Of a DNA stretch of 64,000 bases, positions 16,342-24,786 are shown one piece after another (the stretch's first letter is position 1; every line of letters begins with the position of its first letter). This stretch comes from Crocinitomicaceae bacterium (GTDB lineage: Bacteria; Bacteroidota; Bacteroidia; Flavobacteriales_G; Salibacteraceae): contig PAVO01000030.1 of the NCBI GenBank assembly GCA_002713215.1, positions 62,001 through 126,000 of the forward strand. Direction: 5' to 3'. The notes beneath the pieces are model-generated. The model had not been told where the DNA came from and ran no database searches. It was given only the letters and a program-made list of their open reading frames with translations. A program made the translations under genes and the position numbers.

Positions 16342-16818
16342 TTATAGATTACCATCCCAATTATGAATAGCAGTGACAAGATAACCGTTTTCATCAGTAC
16401 CTAAGAAGGAACAGTTGCCAAATAGTTCAACTTCTGTTGGGGCATAACCACCAACAGGGTTCCCATCAGGGTCGATAACCTTCGGTCCTTTCATGTGACA
16501 AATGGAGACAACGTTGGTGCCCCGTTTAAGGTAAGCCGCTCTATGGGAGTATGTGTTAATGCCCCTTGAACCATCGGCACCGTCATTAACTCCTAGTTTC
16601 CAATCTGAATAGGAAACCGATAGAGGCTTTTTCATTACACCAAAATCTCTATCTAGCCACTCGTCATCGCTCTCGGGTGCTAACTCCGGTTTATTTTCAG
16701 TTGGGATATCGAACCCCAAAGATGCGAGCAGTTCGTTTATGTTATTAATACCAGCGCTGTTTACATATAACCCTACAACGATCAGTAATGCAGCAATGAT
16801 TGAAAGTGGTAACTTCAT
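16342..16818 (-). CDS. Membrane-anchored or secreted protein, 158 aa
   Basis: Starts MKLPLSIIAALLIVVGLYVNSAG, a signal anchor or uncleaved signal peptide. The rest is hydrophilic with two cysteines (SICHMKGPK, LFGNCSFLGTDENGY) and would lie in the periplasm. The stop codon directly abuts the next operator at 16324-16341. Second gene of the operon starting at 17592. Function unknown. Confidence 0.7.
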   Translation of the reverse strand: MKLPLSIIAALLIVVGLYVNSAGINNINELLASLGFDIPTENKPELAPESDDEWLDRDFGVMKKPLSVSYSDWKLGVNDGADGSRGINTYSHRAAYLKRGTNVVSICHMKGPKVIDPDGNPVGGYAPTEVELFGNCSFLGTDENGYLVTAIHNWDGNL

Positions 16819-16827
16819 GTTTGTTCC

Positions 16828-17592
16828 TTATTTCTCATCCAGAGAAATACTCTGCTTAAGCGTTTGAAATGTTTTCTTTGCGGCATTGGGACAGACAAAA
16901 TAGCGCGAGTTCGAGTAGCATTTTTTCATTACGCCATCTTCACATGTATCATCAGCGTCGATCATGTAGCCTCTATCATTTGATAGTACATATCGAATAG
17001 ATAGTTCGTGTGGTTTTTGCGAATTGAAAACGGGCGTTGCAGCAACGACCTTTTCTGTCCCAAGTGTGAATTTGGCATCAAACAAAATGTCATCTGCACG
17101 TAAGTTGTATATGGAAGAACCTAATGGGAGAATAACGCCGCAGGCAAGTGTCTGCGGAAGAGCCTTGTAGGGCATCTCTGTGATCGCAATATCATCAAGC
17201 CTGCTGTATTTTTTAGCAGCGGATTCCGCCATCAAGTCAACGTCAGGTTTTACACCTTTGTCGCTTGGAAAAAAAGATTGCCACAGGGATGAGGCGCAGT
17301 AAGCAATCGTTGCTTTGCGCTCCTTTGCAAGTCGGTCGAGAAAATCAGCAACGGCCTGCTTCGACATGAATACGTGTTCTCTGGCCAGTTGAAGCGTCTC
17401 GTAGTGCACTTCTTCGCCACAAGGAGGTTTATTGCGAACGTTGACGTTGTCTTCAAGCGCAGTGTTTACGCACACCAATGTTTCAGTTATTTCGTCGTTA
17501 ACATTAACTGAATACGCACGTTGAAAACCCAGTGTTTCCATCAGTAAAGAAATAGGGTGCTCGCCGCCTGGGGTGAATGTGCTGTTTGACAT
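16828..17592 (-). CDS. Hypothetical protein, 254 aa
   Basis: Starts MSNSTFTPGGEHPISLLMETLG. Cysteines are scattered through it (VCVNTAL, KPPCGEEV, YCASS, TCEDGVMKKCYSN, FVCPNAA) but there is no signal peptide. The C-terminal part is beta-rich (LSIRYVLSNDRGYMIDADD). First gene of an operon under 17631-17671, with a membrane-anchored protein downstream. No family recognised. Confidence 0.7.
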   Translation of the reverse strand: MSNSTFTPGGEHPISLLMETLGFQRAYSVNVNDEITETLVCVNTALEDNVNVRNKPPCGEEVHYETLQLAREHVFMSKQAVADFLDRLAKERKATIAYCASSLWQSFFPSDKGVKPDVDLMAESAAKKYSRLDDIAITEMPYKALPQTLACGVILPLGSSIYNLRADDILFDAKFTLGTEKVVAATPVFNSQKPHELSIRYVLSNDRGYMIDADDTCEDGVMKKCYSNSRYFVCPNAAKKTFQTLKQSISLDEK

Positions 17593-17630
17593 AAATGCTT
17601 ACCTGCATATTGAGTTTTACTTATATTCCG

Positions 17631-17671
17631 ATCATACCATAACCAAAAACAAAGACAACAAATATGTTGTT
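17631..17671 (-). promoter_or_regulatory. Operator-promoter
   Basis: GACAAC-AAATAT-GTTGTT at 17654-17671; TTGTCT, 16-bp spacer, TGG-TATGAT (-10 at 17631-17636). Confidence 0.75.
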
Positions 17672-17691
17672 TTATAACAATGTTTATGCAG

Positions 17692-17716
17692 AAAAAACCC
17701 GGCACTAGGCCGGGGC
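17692..17716 (-). terminator. Rho-independent terminator
   Basis: Minus-strand hairpin CCCCGGCC-TAGT-GCCGGG followed by TTTTTT. About 180 bases below another terminator with no gene between them. Confidence 0.8.
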
Positions 17717-17893
17717 TAAGCGAAGTGAACAATCCGTGTTCGGCCGCTTATGAAGGTTGGAACTGTAAAATTCAAATACACCTGATTAAAAGCTGCTCAA
17801 TGCAGCGAAAAGCAAGGTTTACACAATCGGTAAATAAGCTTGTAACGTCGTGTAATTAAAGAGATTAGAGCAATGGGTGTGCCAGAAAAGAGA
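17717..17893 (-). ncRNA. Candidate small RNA between two terminators
   Basis: About 177 bases without a usable reading frame, bounded upstream (minus direction) by a terminator at 17894-17912 and downstream by another at 17692-17716. A terminator with no gene in front suggests an independent short transcript. No promoter with both boxes is certain and no known RNA family is recognised; leftover sequence is the alternative. Confidence 0.3.
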
Positions 17894-17912
17894 AAGCCCG
17901 GAAACCGGGCTT
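17894..17912 (-). terminator. Rho-independent terminator
   Basis: AAGCCCGG-TTT-CCGGGCTT then TCTCTTTT on the minus strand; it starts inside the stop codon of the gene at 17911. Confidence 0.75.
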
Positions 17913-18426
17913 AAGCAAGTAGTGAAACGTCTATAACGTTGGTTACGCGATACCAACCTTTGTCGGCTTTTGTATAGGCATAATCCTCAGCCGTTTTCTT
18001 TGCAGAGGCGACAATTTGGCCATTAAGGACAAGAGGTTCGAAGTGGTGATGTTCGGTCATAGTTTCTTCCGTCTCAGGATCCCGATACTCCACTTTGAAG
18101 AAGGTGGTGCTGGCCGGTGGGAGGAACAGGAGCGCATTACCTTTGATCATCTTTTGGATGTTATGGGCGCGACGTATCTCCTTGCCATAAGCCGTATATG
18201 GGCGCTTGTTCTCCAGTAATTCGGACAGGACGATCGAAGTTACTTTATCCGTCTCAGGGTCAAGGCGAACAACTTCTACCTCATACCCCAAATCCAAGTA
18301 GTGAAAGCTGGCGAAATCGAGACAGTAGGTGACAATGCTTGACTGTTTAAGCTCAATCGCCTTCTTAACCTGATCAAAGGGAAGGGCTTCCGAACTCCGT
18401 TCGTTCATTAAAATTGTGATTTGCAT
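17911..18426 (-). CDS. Hypothetical protein, 171 aa
   Basis: Start MQITILMNERSSEALPFDQ at ATG 18426 with AAAGGTTTAAT before it; starting at 18498 would overlap the methyltransferase. Mixed alpha/beta with two regions of paired acidic-hydrophobic strands (EVEVVRLDPETDKVTSIVLSE, FKVEYRDPETEETMTEHHHFEPLVL). It follows the second methyltransferase by 19 bases, so it is co-expressed with it. No known family. Confidence 0.7.
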   Translation of the reverse strand: MQITILMNERSSEALPFDQVKKAIELKQSSIVTYCLDFASFHYLDLGYEVEVVRLDPETDKVTSIVLSELLENKRPYTAYGKEIRRAHNIQKMIKGNALLFLPPASTTFFKVEYRDPETEETMTEHHHFEPLVLNGQIVASAKKTAEDYAYTKADKGWYRVTNVIDVSLLA

Positions 18427-18445
18427 ATTAAACCTTTTGGCCAGC

Positions 18446-19903
18446 TTAGAAAGCAAAGCTGGCTTGTGAAGTGAATGTGCTACGCAAACTGTTAGCAAAG
18501 TTCAAGATATGCTCTCGAACAGATTGAGCAATACGGTGATGCAGGGCACAGCTGATTGACTGTCCAACGATCTGCTCCGCTTTGTCCAAAGGTGCCCAGT
18601 TAAGGTCAAAACTCTCTGGAAGCTCGTTTAGCTTCATTTGCAATGATAAAGGTAACTTGTAGTAACGGCCTTCGTGTTCCACTACAACTTGGTCCTTGGT
18701 GGATTGTCCCTGCGATTTTGTAAGCGTCGGTGAGAATGGTTTGTCTTTGCGGATAACACGAGCACGCTCCATACGAATCGCATCTTGCATCACCTTGGTA
18801 TCGGTTAGGTCGTGCGACATGATCTCAGCCAAATTCGGCTCAATTATATCACGCCAGACATTCAGGTCTGATGCTTCCGGTGTTGGGAATGCAAATGGTG
18901 CATCCAATGTTGAAGCAACAAGGTAAAGGCGTTTTCGGCTTGTGTTACCGCCAAATTCACGGGCGTCGAAAATTTGTTGATGAACGTGATATCCACGGCG
19001 GCGCAGTTGCAGCACTAATACATCGTTGATCGGTGAACTCATAAAGCCCGGTACGTTCTCAATCATCAGCACTGGGATACGCAGCTCGTCGAGGATGTTC
19101 AAGGTTGGAATAAACATATCCAGCGTCGATGATAAATCGACTACGCTATCGGCTTTTTGCTTATTCGTTTTCAGGGTGCTGTAGTCATCGCATTGCAATG
19201 ACGCATGCAGAACGCTGATAGGGCTGTCCCCAATGGCTTCAGCAAGACGTTTTACATCCAGCTTATAGATGTCTTCGTTGCACAGTACGCGAGGCTTACT
19301 GTTAACTAGAGCGCTTAGCGCGGTCATTTCCGTGTAGTCACTTTTGTCTCTTTTCTCGTTTGGACGGTACTCTACGATAGCATCCACGCGAAATCCGCCT
19401 TGCTCAAGCACTGCTGCATCAACACCGCCAGTCATTGCAACTAATGTGCTGATCTGGTCGTCTTTTGATAGGTTTTGCAACAGTGAGCGCTGCTCAGTAG
19501 TTACTGGACGGAAGTACAGGCAACCGTTGGTGAACGTGATGTGCGCGTTCTCGCAACCTTCGCCGAGAGATTCATTGATAAGCTCCTGACGGCTCACCTC
19601 AATCTGACGCTCAATGCGTCGAGCTGGTGGGTTTAATGGATTGGCCTGACGACTCTTGTAGGTGCGTGTGTAAACCTTTTTTGTTTTTGTGTCGCTGTCA
19701 TTTGCAACGCGCACAATAAAGCCCTTGCCTGGACCTAAGCTTTCTTCTACAACACGAGTGTCTTCATTGAAGCCAAACAATACCAACCAGTTACTGGATA
19801 GTGTGTACACGGGCTTGCCGTGGCGGTAACGCGCTTTGATTTGTTTGGTCGCCGTTTCTGGCACGTTGACCGAAACTTCTCTCATTTCTACGTTATTATT
19901 CAT
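18446..19903 (-). CDS. DNA (cytosine-5) methyltransferase with N-terminal extension
   Basis: 485 aa from ATG 19903 (MNNNVEMREVS, AGGAG seven bases before). Residues 1-150 are a basic extension not seen in simple Dcm enzymes. The methyltransferase part follows: motif I-like MTGGVDAAVLEQGGF (157-171), motif IV QCDDYS with catalytic Cys238, ENVPGF (282-287) and GGNTSRKRLYLV (318-329). Proline before the catalytic Cys is replaced by Gln, as in some phage enzymes. No restriction partner is adjacent. It probably modifies the element's DNA; the specificity is unknown. Confidence 0.88.
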   Translation of the reverse strand: MNNNVEMREVSVNVPETATKQIKARYRHGKPVYTLSSNWLVLFGFNEDTRVVEESLGPGKGFIVRVANDSDTKTKKVYTRTYKSRQANPLNPPARRIERQIEVSRQELINESLGEGCENAHITFTNGCLYFRPVTTEQRSLLQNLSKDDQISTLVAMTGGVDAAVLEQGGFRVDAIVEYRPNEKRDKSDYTEMTALSALVNSKPRVLCNEDIYKLDVKRLAEAIGDSPISVLHASLQCDDYSTLKTNKQKADSVVDLSSTLDMFIPTLNILDELRIPVLMIENVPGFMSSPINDVLVLQLRRRGYHVHQQIFDAREFGGNTSRKRLYLVASTLDAPFAFPTPEASDLNVWRDIIEPNLAEIMSHDLTDTKVMQDAIRMERARVIRKDKPFSPTLTKSQGQSTKDQVVVEHEGRYYKLPLSLQMKLNELPESFDLNWAPLDKAEQIVGQSISCALHHRIAQSVREHILNFANSLRSTFTSQASFAF

Positions 19904-19932
19904 GGCATAGCTCCTGTTTAAATCATGTTGAT

Positions 19933-19974
19933 ATAATACCAAGAACCAAACATAAAAACAACACTTTTGTTGTT
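19933..19974 (-). promoter_or_regulatory. Operator-promoter of second methyltransferase
   Basis: AACAAC-ACTTTT-GTTGTT at 19957-19974; TTGTTT, 17-bp spacer, TGG-TATTAT (-10 at 19933-19938). Confidence 0.85.
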
Positions 19975-20001
19975 TTTGGGTTGGCAGATTTGCTGCGTAC
20001 G

Positions 20002-20026
20002 AAAAAAGGCGGATAAAACCGCCTTT
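20002..20026 (-). terminator. Terminator of the ter-associated metabolic operon
   Basis: Minus strand AAAGGCGG-TTTTAT-CCGCCTTTTTTC, just below the stop of the HpcH/HpaI gene. Confidence 0.85.
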
Positions 20027-20048
20027 GCATGGTTTGGGAACAATTTGT

Positions 20049-21014
20049 TTAGTGCGCCATACTATGGACTGTTGCAGGGGTCGCTAACAAGGTTTCCGAG
20101 TCGCCACCAGCCGATAGGGTTGCCTTTCCCCCGGTTAAGCCGAAAGCCTCTGCGCGAGCCTTTATTGCCATGGCCCAGTTTTTATGAGTTGCAGGCTCAG
20201 CCATAGAACCATTCAGCTTGAAAACCGCCGAAGTGCTATTAAGGATCTGCTCTGCTTCCTCAAGTTGATGCTCATCTACCTGTAAGGCCGTATTAATCGT
20301 TTCAACCTGAGAGGGATGTATTGCTGTTTTGCTGACAAACCCATGAGCAAGGTCTAGTTGAAGTTCGCGAGACAGTGTCTCAGTGTCATCAATGTGCTCC
20401 ATCACAGGAGAAGCCAACTTCACCCCTTTTGAAAGGTAGATTGATGCCAGTTGCTTCAATGTATACCCAAGCGGTGTGTCATAAAGCGTAAGACCTTTCA
20501 TGCGACGCAAACCTAAACAGTTAAGCAGGTCGTTTCCGCCAATGCGAACCATTAACGTGCGATTCGCATGGTCTTGACTTAACTTGTCGGCTAATGCGGA
20601 CATCTTGACGATATCAAACACGTCACAGTCTTCCAGTGTCGGCATCCACATTAAGTTAGGTGCCAATGCCATGATCTCAGCCCAAGCATCAATGTTGCTT
20701 AAGTTGAACTTTGGGATCACAAAGCCACAAACAGACTTGAGCTGCGTGTACGATGTCAGTGTTTTTGCGACAGTCAAATCACGAGGGCGAATAAATACCT
20801 TTGGGCCACGGCGTCCATGCCCTTTGGCTAAGCGCTCCAGTGAAGTGGCAATGTTGCTAATCGCCATCGGCACTTCACTTTCGTTTATCGCATCTTCAGT
20901 GCAAATTACAACAGAAGTTAAGTTCGGGTACTTCGCACCAGATATGACATTATACAAATCTGCATGCGTTCCCGGGACATACATTGTTGCCCCTAGTGAA
21001 TAAGGTGAGACCAT
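20049..21014 (-). CDS. HpcH/HpaI aldolase / citrate lyase beta-like protein of Ter locus
   Basis: 321 aa. TIM-barrel aldolase signatures: FIRPRD with R76, MPTLED with E128, RIGGNDLL (157-164) and SKTAIHPSQVE in the C-terminal third. The family makes or breaks C-C bonds in 2-oxo or acyl substrates with a metal ion. In Ter systems this gene travels with PRTase, StiP and HAD genes, proposed (Anantharaman, Iyer and Aravind) to make a nucleoside-like metabolite. Last gene of a five-gene operon divergent from terZABCDE. The actual substrate is not known. Confidence 0.85.
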   Translation of the reverse strand: MVSPYSLGATMYVPGTHADLYNVISGAKYPNLTSVVICTEDAINESEVPMAISNIATSLERLAKGHGRRGPKVFIRPRDLTVAKTLTSYTQLKSVCGFVIPKFNLSNIDAWAEIMALAPNLMWMPTLEDCDVFDIVKMSALADKLSQDHANRTLMVRIGGNDLLNCLGLRRMKGLTLYDTPLGYTLKQLASIYLSKGVKLASPVMEHIDDTETLSRELQLDLAHGFVSKTAIHPSQVETINTALQVDEHQLEEAEQILNSTSAVFKLNGSMAEPATHKNWAMAIKARAEAFGLTGGKATLSAGGDSETLLATPATVHSMAH

Positions 21015-21037
21015 TCCATTGCTCCCAGTGTGCCAAA

Positions 21038-22102
21038 TTAAGACACTTTTTTGATAATCGTAACCGCTTTGAAGTTACCTAATTCATCGCCCACTTCCTT
21101 GACGGCGATACCCGCTTTTTCAGTCAGATGTAAAAGCAGAGCCACATCTGGGTCGTTAATATCTTTAATAAGTACATGCTCTGGGACGCGACGCATTACT
21201 GCACGAGTCGCTTCCGCTACACCTGGCTTGATACGGTTGATTGAGTCAACGTTGTACTTCTCCGCTAAGTCAGTAACCATGTTGTCACACATCGACTTTA
21301 ATGATGCAGGATCGATGGTTGGCTCACTTAACTCATATGACGTTGTTTCCACATGTTTTGAGATGTCATCAACGAATTGCTGAGAGTAGTCGAACTCACG
21401 TAGTTCGTCATAAATGACACAGCCATGGAAGTTGTTTTCTTGCCATACAGAGCGGCTGACCAATCCAGAGATAGGTGCACCCATGATGCCAAAGGGGATA
21501 AGCCAGTCATCGTATGACGCTGTCATCCACGCTTTCCCGCATGGATCCGCCAAAACCACTAACTGTGGTCGTTCTGGGTAACCGCCACGTGCATCTAAAG
21601 AACGTTTAAGCTCATTTGAAATGGCTCCTTTACCGGTCCATCCATCCACGAAGTAGATGTTGCTTTTATCATGGCGAGATTCAATGTAATCCATTGCAAA
21701 TGCATCAAGTCCACGGTCGCGGATGATAGAGATACCGTAATGAGAGACATCGGCACCTCGTCTTAAGAGCGCATCAGTGAGACATGCGCTCATTGGAAGG
21801 CCAGCTCGTACAAGTGACGCCAGTACGATTTCTTTGCCGGCAGCATGCGAAATTAGCTTGTCTGCCAGTTGTTCAACTTCTGCGGCCATACGTGGTGCAC
21901 CAACGCTATGTGCTTTTTGAAATATATCCAGATGAGCAGCACTCGGGGCAGACTCTTTAGATAGCATTTCAGAGTAGTGTTTCTGGCCTGACTGGATCAG
22001 CTCTTCTTTTTTATCGACAGAAGTCATTTCCATCTCAAGCGGGTTAAGAAGAAATGAAACGGGTGTTGTGGTGTATGAGCCACTGAATCCAATTTGTGAC
22101 AT
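21038..22102 (-). CDS. StiP-family / PRTase-like protein of Ter locus
   Basis: 354 aa. Recognised as the family annotated as cysteine protease StiP or PRTase_1 by FSGSY near the start, the SLVRAGLPMSACL segment (about 96-108), YGISIIRDRG, and YFVDGWTGKGAI (150-161), which looks like a PRPP-binding loop. LADPCGKAW supplies a conserved cysteine. Whether it acts as a phosphoribosyltransferase or protease is unsettled. Middle of the ter-linked metabolic operon. Confidence 0.8.
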   Translation of the reverse strand: MSQIGFSGSYTTTPVSFLLNPLEMEMTSVDKKEELIQSGQKHYSEMLSKESAPSAAHLDIFQKAHSVGAPRMAAEVEQLADKLISHAAGKEIVLASLVRAGLPMSACLTDALLRRGADVSHYGISIIRDRGLDAFAMDYIESRHDKSNIYFVDGWTGKGAISNELKRSLDARGGYPERPQLVVLADPCGKAWMTASYDDWLIPFGIMGAPISGLVSRSVWQENNFHGCVIYDELREFDYSQQFVDDISKHVETTSYELSEPTIDPASLKSMCDNMVTDLAEKYNVDSINRIKPGVAEATRAVMRRVPEHVLIKDINDPDVALLLHLTEKAGIAVKEVGDELGNFKAVTIIKKVS

Positions 22103-22115
22103 GGGTTATCCTTAA

Positions 22116-22898
22116 TTATTCTGTTGTTGTGTACTTGCTGGCGATCTGTGACACCTTGGGGAATGCGGCAAAATCACACTCCATCATGAACGGTAAGTCA
22201 GAGTCGCTATCACCTAAGCCCAAGACAAATCGTGCCTCATGGTCCTTAAGGTGATGTTCTAGCAAGTAAGCCACTGCATTTTGTTTGGAAATGAACCGTG
22301 GGATGTAAGCCAGATTATTTCCGTTTAGGTGCGTATAGAAGACCTCTGGGTCAACCAGACCTCGCTTGATGATTTCGTTATTCAAATCAACCAAACTTGC
22401 TTGCTTTGTGTTGTCAGTCACTTTGAATGTGTGGATCAAAGTGATGTCATACTCTTTTGCTTCGCGATAGCGAAACGTAACGTCCGGAAAGTCGCGTAAA
22501 ATAGCGTCATCCGTTGCCAGTTCGGAAAGTGCAAGCGCCAAATTTTTATGGCCTTCATCAAGCGCGTTATATTGCTCGATGATAAGCTCGCGGTACCCGG
22601 GGATAACCTGACCCTGCTTATCAAAGATAAGTGCACCATGACTTACCGCCATGTAAGATGAGAAGGGTAAAACTAATTGTTTTACATTTCTGCTCGTTCT
22701 TGCTGTGTTGACGATGAGTTCCGTTGTTGCATTGAGCCATTCGAACATGTTCGCTTGCTTTTCATTGAGGAAGCTCGCGGGTTCCCCCTCTTTGTTTAAG
22801 GCCCCCACAACAACCGCTTCGCCAACAAGCTTGCGCCTGGTGTTAAAAATGGTGTCATCTAAGTCCGCGAAACAAATCGGTTTGGTGAAATCACTCAC
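22116..22898 (-). CDS. HAD-superfamily hydrolase of Ter locus
   Basis: 260 aa. Motif I DLDDT at 12-16 (D12 nucleophile, D14 general acid) and motif IV GLGDSDSDLPFM at about 226-237, with the Cof-type cap between. It is expected to be a cytoplasmic phosphatase with a small-molecule substrate, probably a phosphorylated intermediate of the pathway encoded alongside. Its start overlaps the end of the PRTase gene by 8 bases. Confidence 0.88.
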   Translation of the reverse strand: MSDFTKPICFADLDDTIFNTRRKLVGEAVVVGALNKEGEPASFLNEKQANMFEWLNATTELIVNTARTSRNVKQLVLPFSSYMAVSHGALIFDKQGQVIPGYRELIIEQYNALDEGHKNLALALSELATDDAILRDFPDVTFRYREAKEYDITLIHTFKVTDNTKQASLVDLNNEIIKRGLVDPEVFYTHLNGNNLAYIPRFISKQNAVAYLLEHHLKDHEARFVLGLGDSDSDLPFMMECDFAAFPKVSQIASKYTTTE

Positions 22899-24033
22899 AG
22901 TAAATTACCTTTGCGTTATGCATTTCAGAAAGAAGCGTTTGATCAAAAAGTTCAGCCGGCGTTTCAGAGCAAATGATTACATGGTCATAGTCTTCAGGTG
23001 AGACATTGTATGCAAACATGTCGATGTTCTGGCCATAGTTGTCCTTTAGCTCAAGCTTACGTTTTATCGCGCCGCCGATTGATACAGGGGATCGAGAAGT
23101 AGAACTAAATGAAACATCCAGCCCCTTTTCTTCAAGGTGTTTGGCGATTAGGTAAGGTTGCCAAGCAAACTCACCGGTACCCAATACCAAGACCCGACCA
23201 GCAATGCCTTCTAAAGCATCGTGCGGGATTTTAAAATCAGAGCCGCCGAATCCCAGTCGACATTCGTTAGGCGGGATTGTGATATCACCCAACGGTAAAG
23301 ACTTGTCATTTTTGTCGATACTGCTGGCATACTGAGACATGTCATGGCCATCAGATTGACTCCATGTAAATGAGCCATCAATAAGAGATACATTGTCGTG
23401 TTCGAGGTGACTGGTACTCTCGTTTTGTGCCAGCAATTGATGAACTGCATTGTTAGACCAATCCGTCAAAGAGACAGTGATGACACGCTCAACATTTGAT
23501 AGCCCAGAGGCAAGTAATGAGCTTGTTAGGTTGAACAGTGTTTTACCTGTCGAAGCTTCATCATCAATCAGCACAAGGACTCTGGTGTTCAGGAATCGCT
23601 GACGAATTACCTCATCGGCTGGCAAGTGTAGGTAGTGTGACTTGGCATGCGAATGCTCTTCTTTAAATTCGCAAAAAACAGGAACATCATTCACCGGGTA
23701 TCGGGTTGATGAGATGTAGACACTGTCCAACCCAAGCTTGAGCAGTGAGTTGTGCACGCCGGCACCAAGCCCAACCGCCGTTTCAGCCATACCAATGCAC
23801 GTTACTTCACCAGTGGCTGTGTCGGCCACACCGGATGCCAACGCATCAAACGTTGCTGTCATGTCAGATGGTTTTACTGGAATGTGACGACCAAGCACTT
23901 TGCTAACAAAGAGGAAAGGGCGTTTTGGGTTTTTGCGCTGGGCAACATCAAGGTACCCATTAAGCACCTCGGTGTCGCACACATGGTTAATTGTCAGTGA
24001 GCCAGCCGGCAGAGAAAATTGACTACTATGCAT
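22891..24033 (-). CDS. Phosphoribosyltransferase-TRSP protein of Ter locus
   Basis: 380 aa from ATG 24033, behind GAGG; it overlaps the DUF1523 gene by 8 bases. Residues 155-167 hold LIDDEASTGKTLF, a PRPP-binding motif. The last third (GRVLVLGTGEFAWQPYLIAKHLEE... SSTSRSPVSIGGAI) matches the TRSP domain that accompanies PRTases in Ter loci. It should transfer or remove a ribose-phosphate in the proposed nucleoside-like pathway. Usually an ATP-grasp partner is near; none is in this window. Confidence 0.82.
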   Translation of the reverse strand: MHSSQFSLPAGSLTINHVCDTEVLNGYLDVAQRKNPKRPFLFVSKVLGRHIPVKPSDMTATFDALASGVADTATGEVTCIGMAETAVGLGAGVHNSLLKLGLDSVYISSTRYPVNDVPVFCEFKEEHSHAKSHYLHLPADEVIRQRFLNTRVLVLIDDEASTGKTLFNLTSSLLASGLSNVERVITVSLTDWSNNAVHQLLAQNESTSHLEHDNVSLIDGSFTWSQSDGHDMSQYASSIDKNDKSLPLGDITIPPNECRLGFGGSDFKIPHDALEGIAGRVLVLGTGEFAWQPYLIAKHLEEKGLDVSFSSTSRSPVSIGGAIKRKLELKDNYGQNIDMFAYNVSPEDYDHVIICSETPAELFDQTLLSEMHNAKVIYCE

Positions 24034-24532
24034 TTTCACGGCCCTCACGGATAAACTTGAAGTAAATCGTGATCCAGAAAACGAAAAACAGCGTGAATAC
24101 CACCCATGCAGTGATAGATACAGGGGCAGATTCGCCTTGGTGTTCTTTCACAGAAAGTGCATTTGGGAACCAACTGAAGAGATTGCTTCGCCACCCGTAA
24201 TACTTCACAGCAACCTGGGTGTTAGAGTCATCGTACCCTTGAGCAATACTGTGCAAATCAGCACTGTTGAACTTGAAGTAAAGTGGCAGTCCCCATCCCG
24301 TGTCTTCATTGCGCATCACCCACGGTGAGCCATCAAGCTCTTTGAGTGAGACGTAATAAACGTCACGAGTACGAGAAGGGTCTTCGCCTTTCACTTTAGT
24401 TTTAGCATCAACTCGCTTAACTTCAGCACCATTAATAGTGCCAACCTTGTAGTGTGGGACTGAGTAACTAATACCGATAAGTGATGTGACGAACAGTATT
24501 GCGAATATCCATTTCTTAATTGATTTAATCAT
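24026..24532 (-). CDS. DUF1523 family membrane protein, 168 aa
   Basis: Starts MIKSIKKWIFAILFVTSLIG behind GGAGGTAATAG. Membrane helices at both ends (residues 9-26 and about 140-160); between them a periplasmic domain with the DUF1523 hallmark RNEDTGWGLPLYFKFNSADL and VAVKYYGWRS. First gene of the minus arm of the Ter locus. The function of this family is unknown; the position suggests the ter response has an envelope component. Confidence 0.8.
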   Translation of the reverse strand: MIKSIKKWIFAILFVTSLIGISYSVPHYKVGTINGAEVKRVDAKTKVKGEDPSRTRDVYYVSLKELDGSPWVMRNEDTGWGLPLYFKFNSADLHSIAQGYDDSNTQVAVKYYGWRSNLFSWFPNALSVKEHQGESAPVSITAWVVFTLFFVFWITIYFKFIREGRENA

Positions 24533-24586
24533 CTATTACCTCCGTTGTAATAGTGATAATTGTAACCATATCAAATAAACAAAGTA

Positions 24587-24604
24587 AACAACAAAAATGC
24601 TGTT
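24587..24604 (-). promoter_or_regulatory. Degenerate operator before DUF1523 operon
   Basis: AACAAC-AAAAAT-GCTGTT, one mismatch in the right arm. On the minus strand TTGTTT is followed 17 bp later by TGGTTA, a poor -10. Confidence 0.45.
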
Positions 24605-24703
24605 ACTTTTAAATTGGAATGAGTCGCAAAAAAATTTTTTCCTCTACTGCACTGAAGAATAACAAAAACCTAAATCGCCAAGATAAAAACATCATAAAAG
24701 TTG

Positions 24704-24732
24704 TTGAGATTGTATTTTTGCGTCGATATACT
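24704..24732 (+). promoter_or_regulatory. Promoter of terZABCDE
   Basis: TTGAGA at 24704-24709, 17-bp spacer, TATACT at 24727-24732. It lacks the palindrome, so the ter genes seem to be controlled apart from the operator regulon. Confidence 0.7.
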
Positions 24733-24786
24733 GATTTACGAAGTCGAGACACGGACAGTTTTGGCAGCCAACAAAAGGAACTTTTT

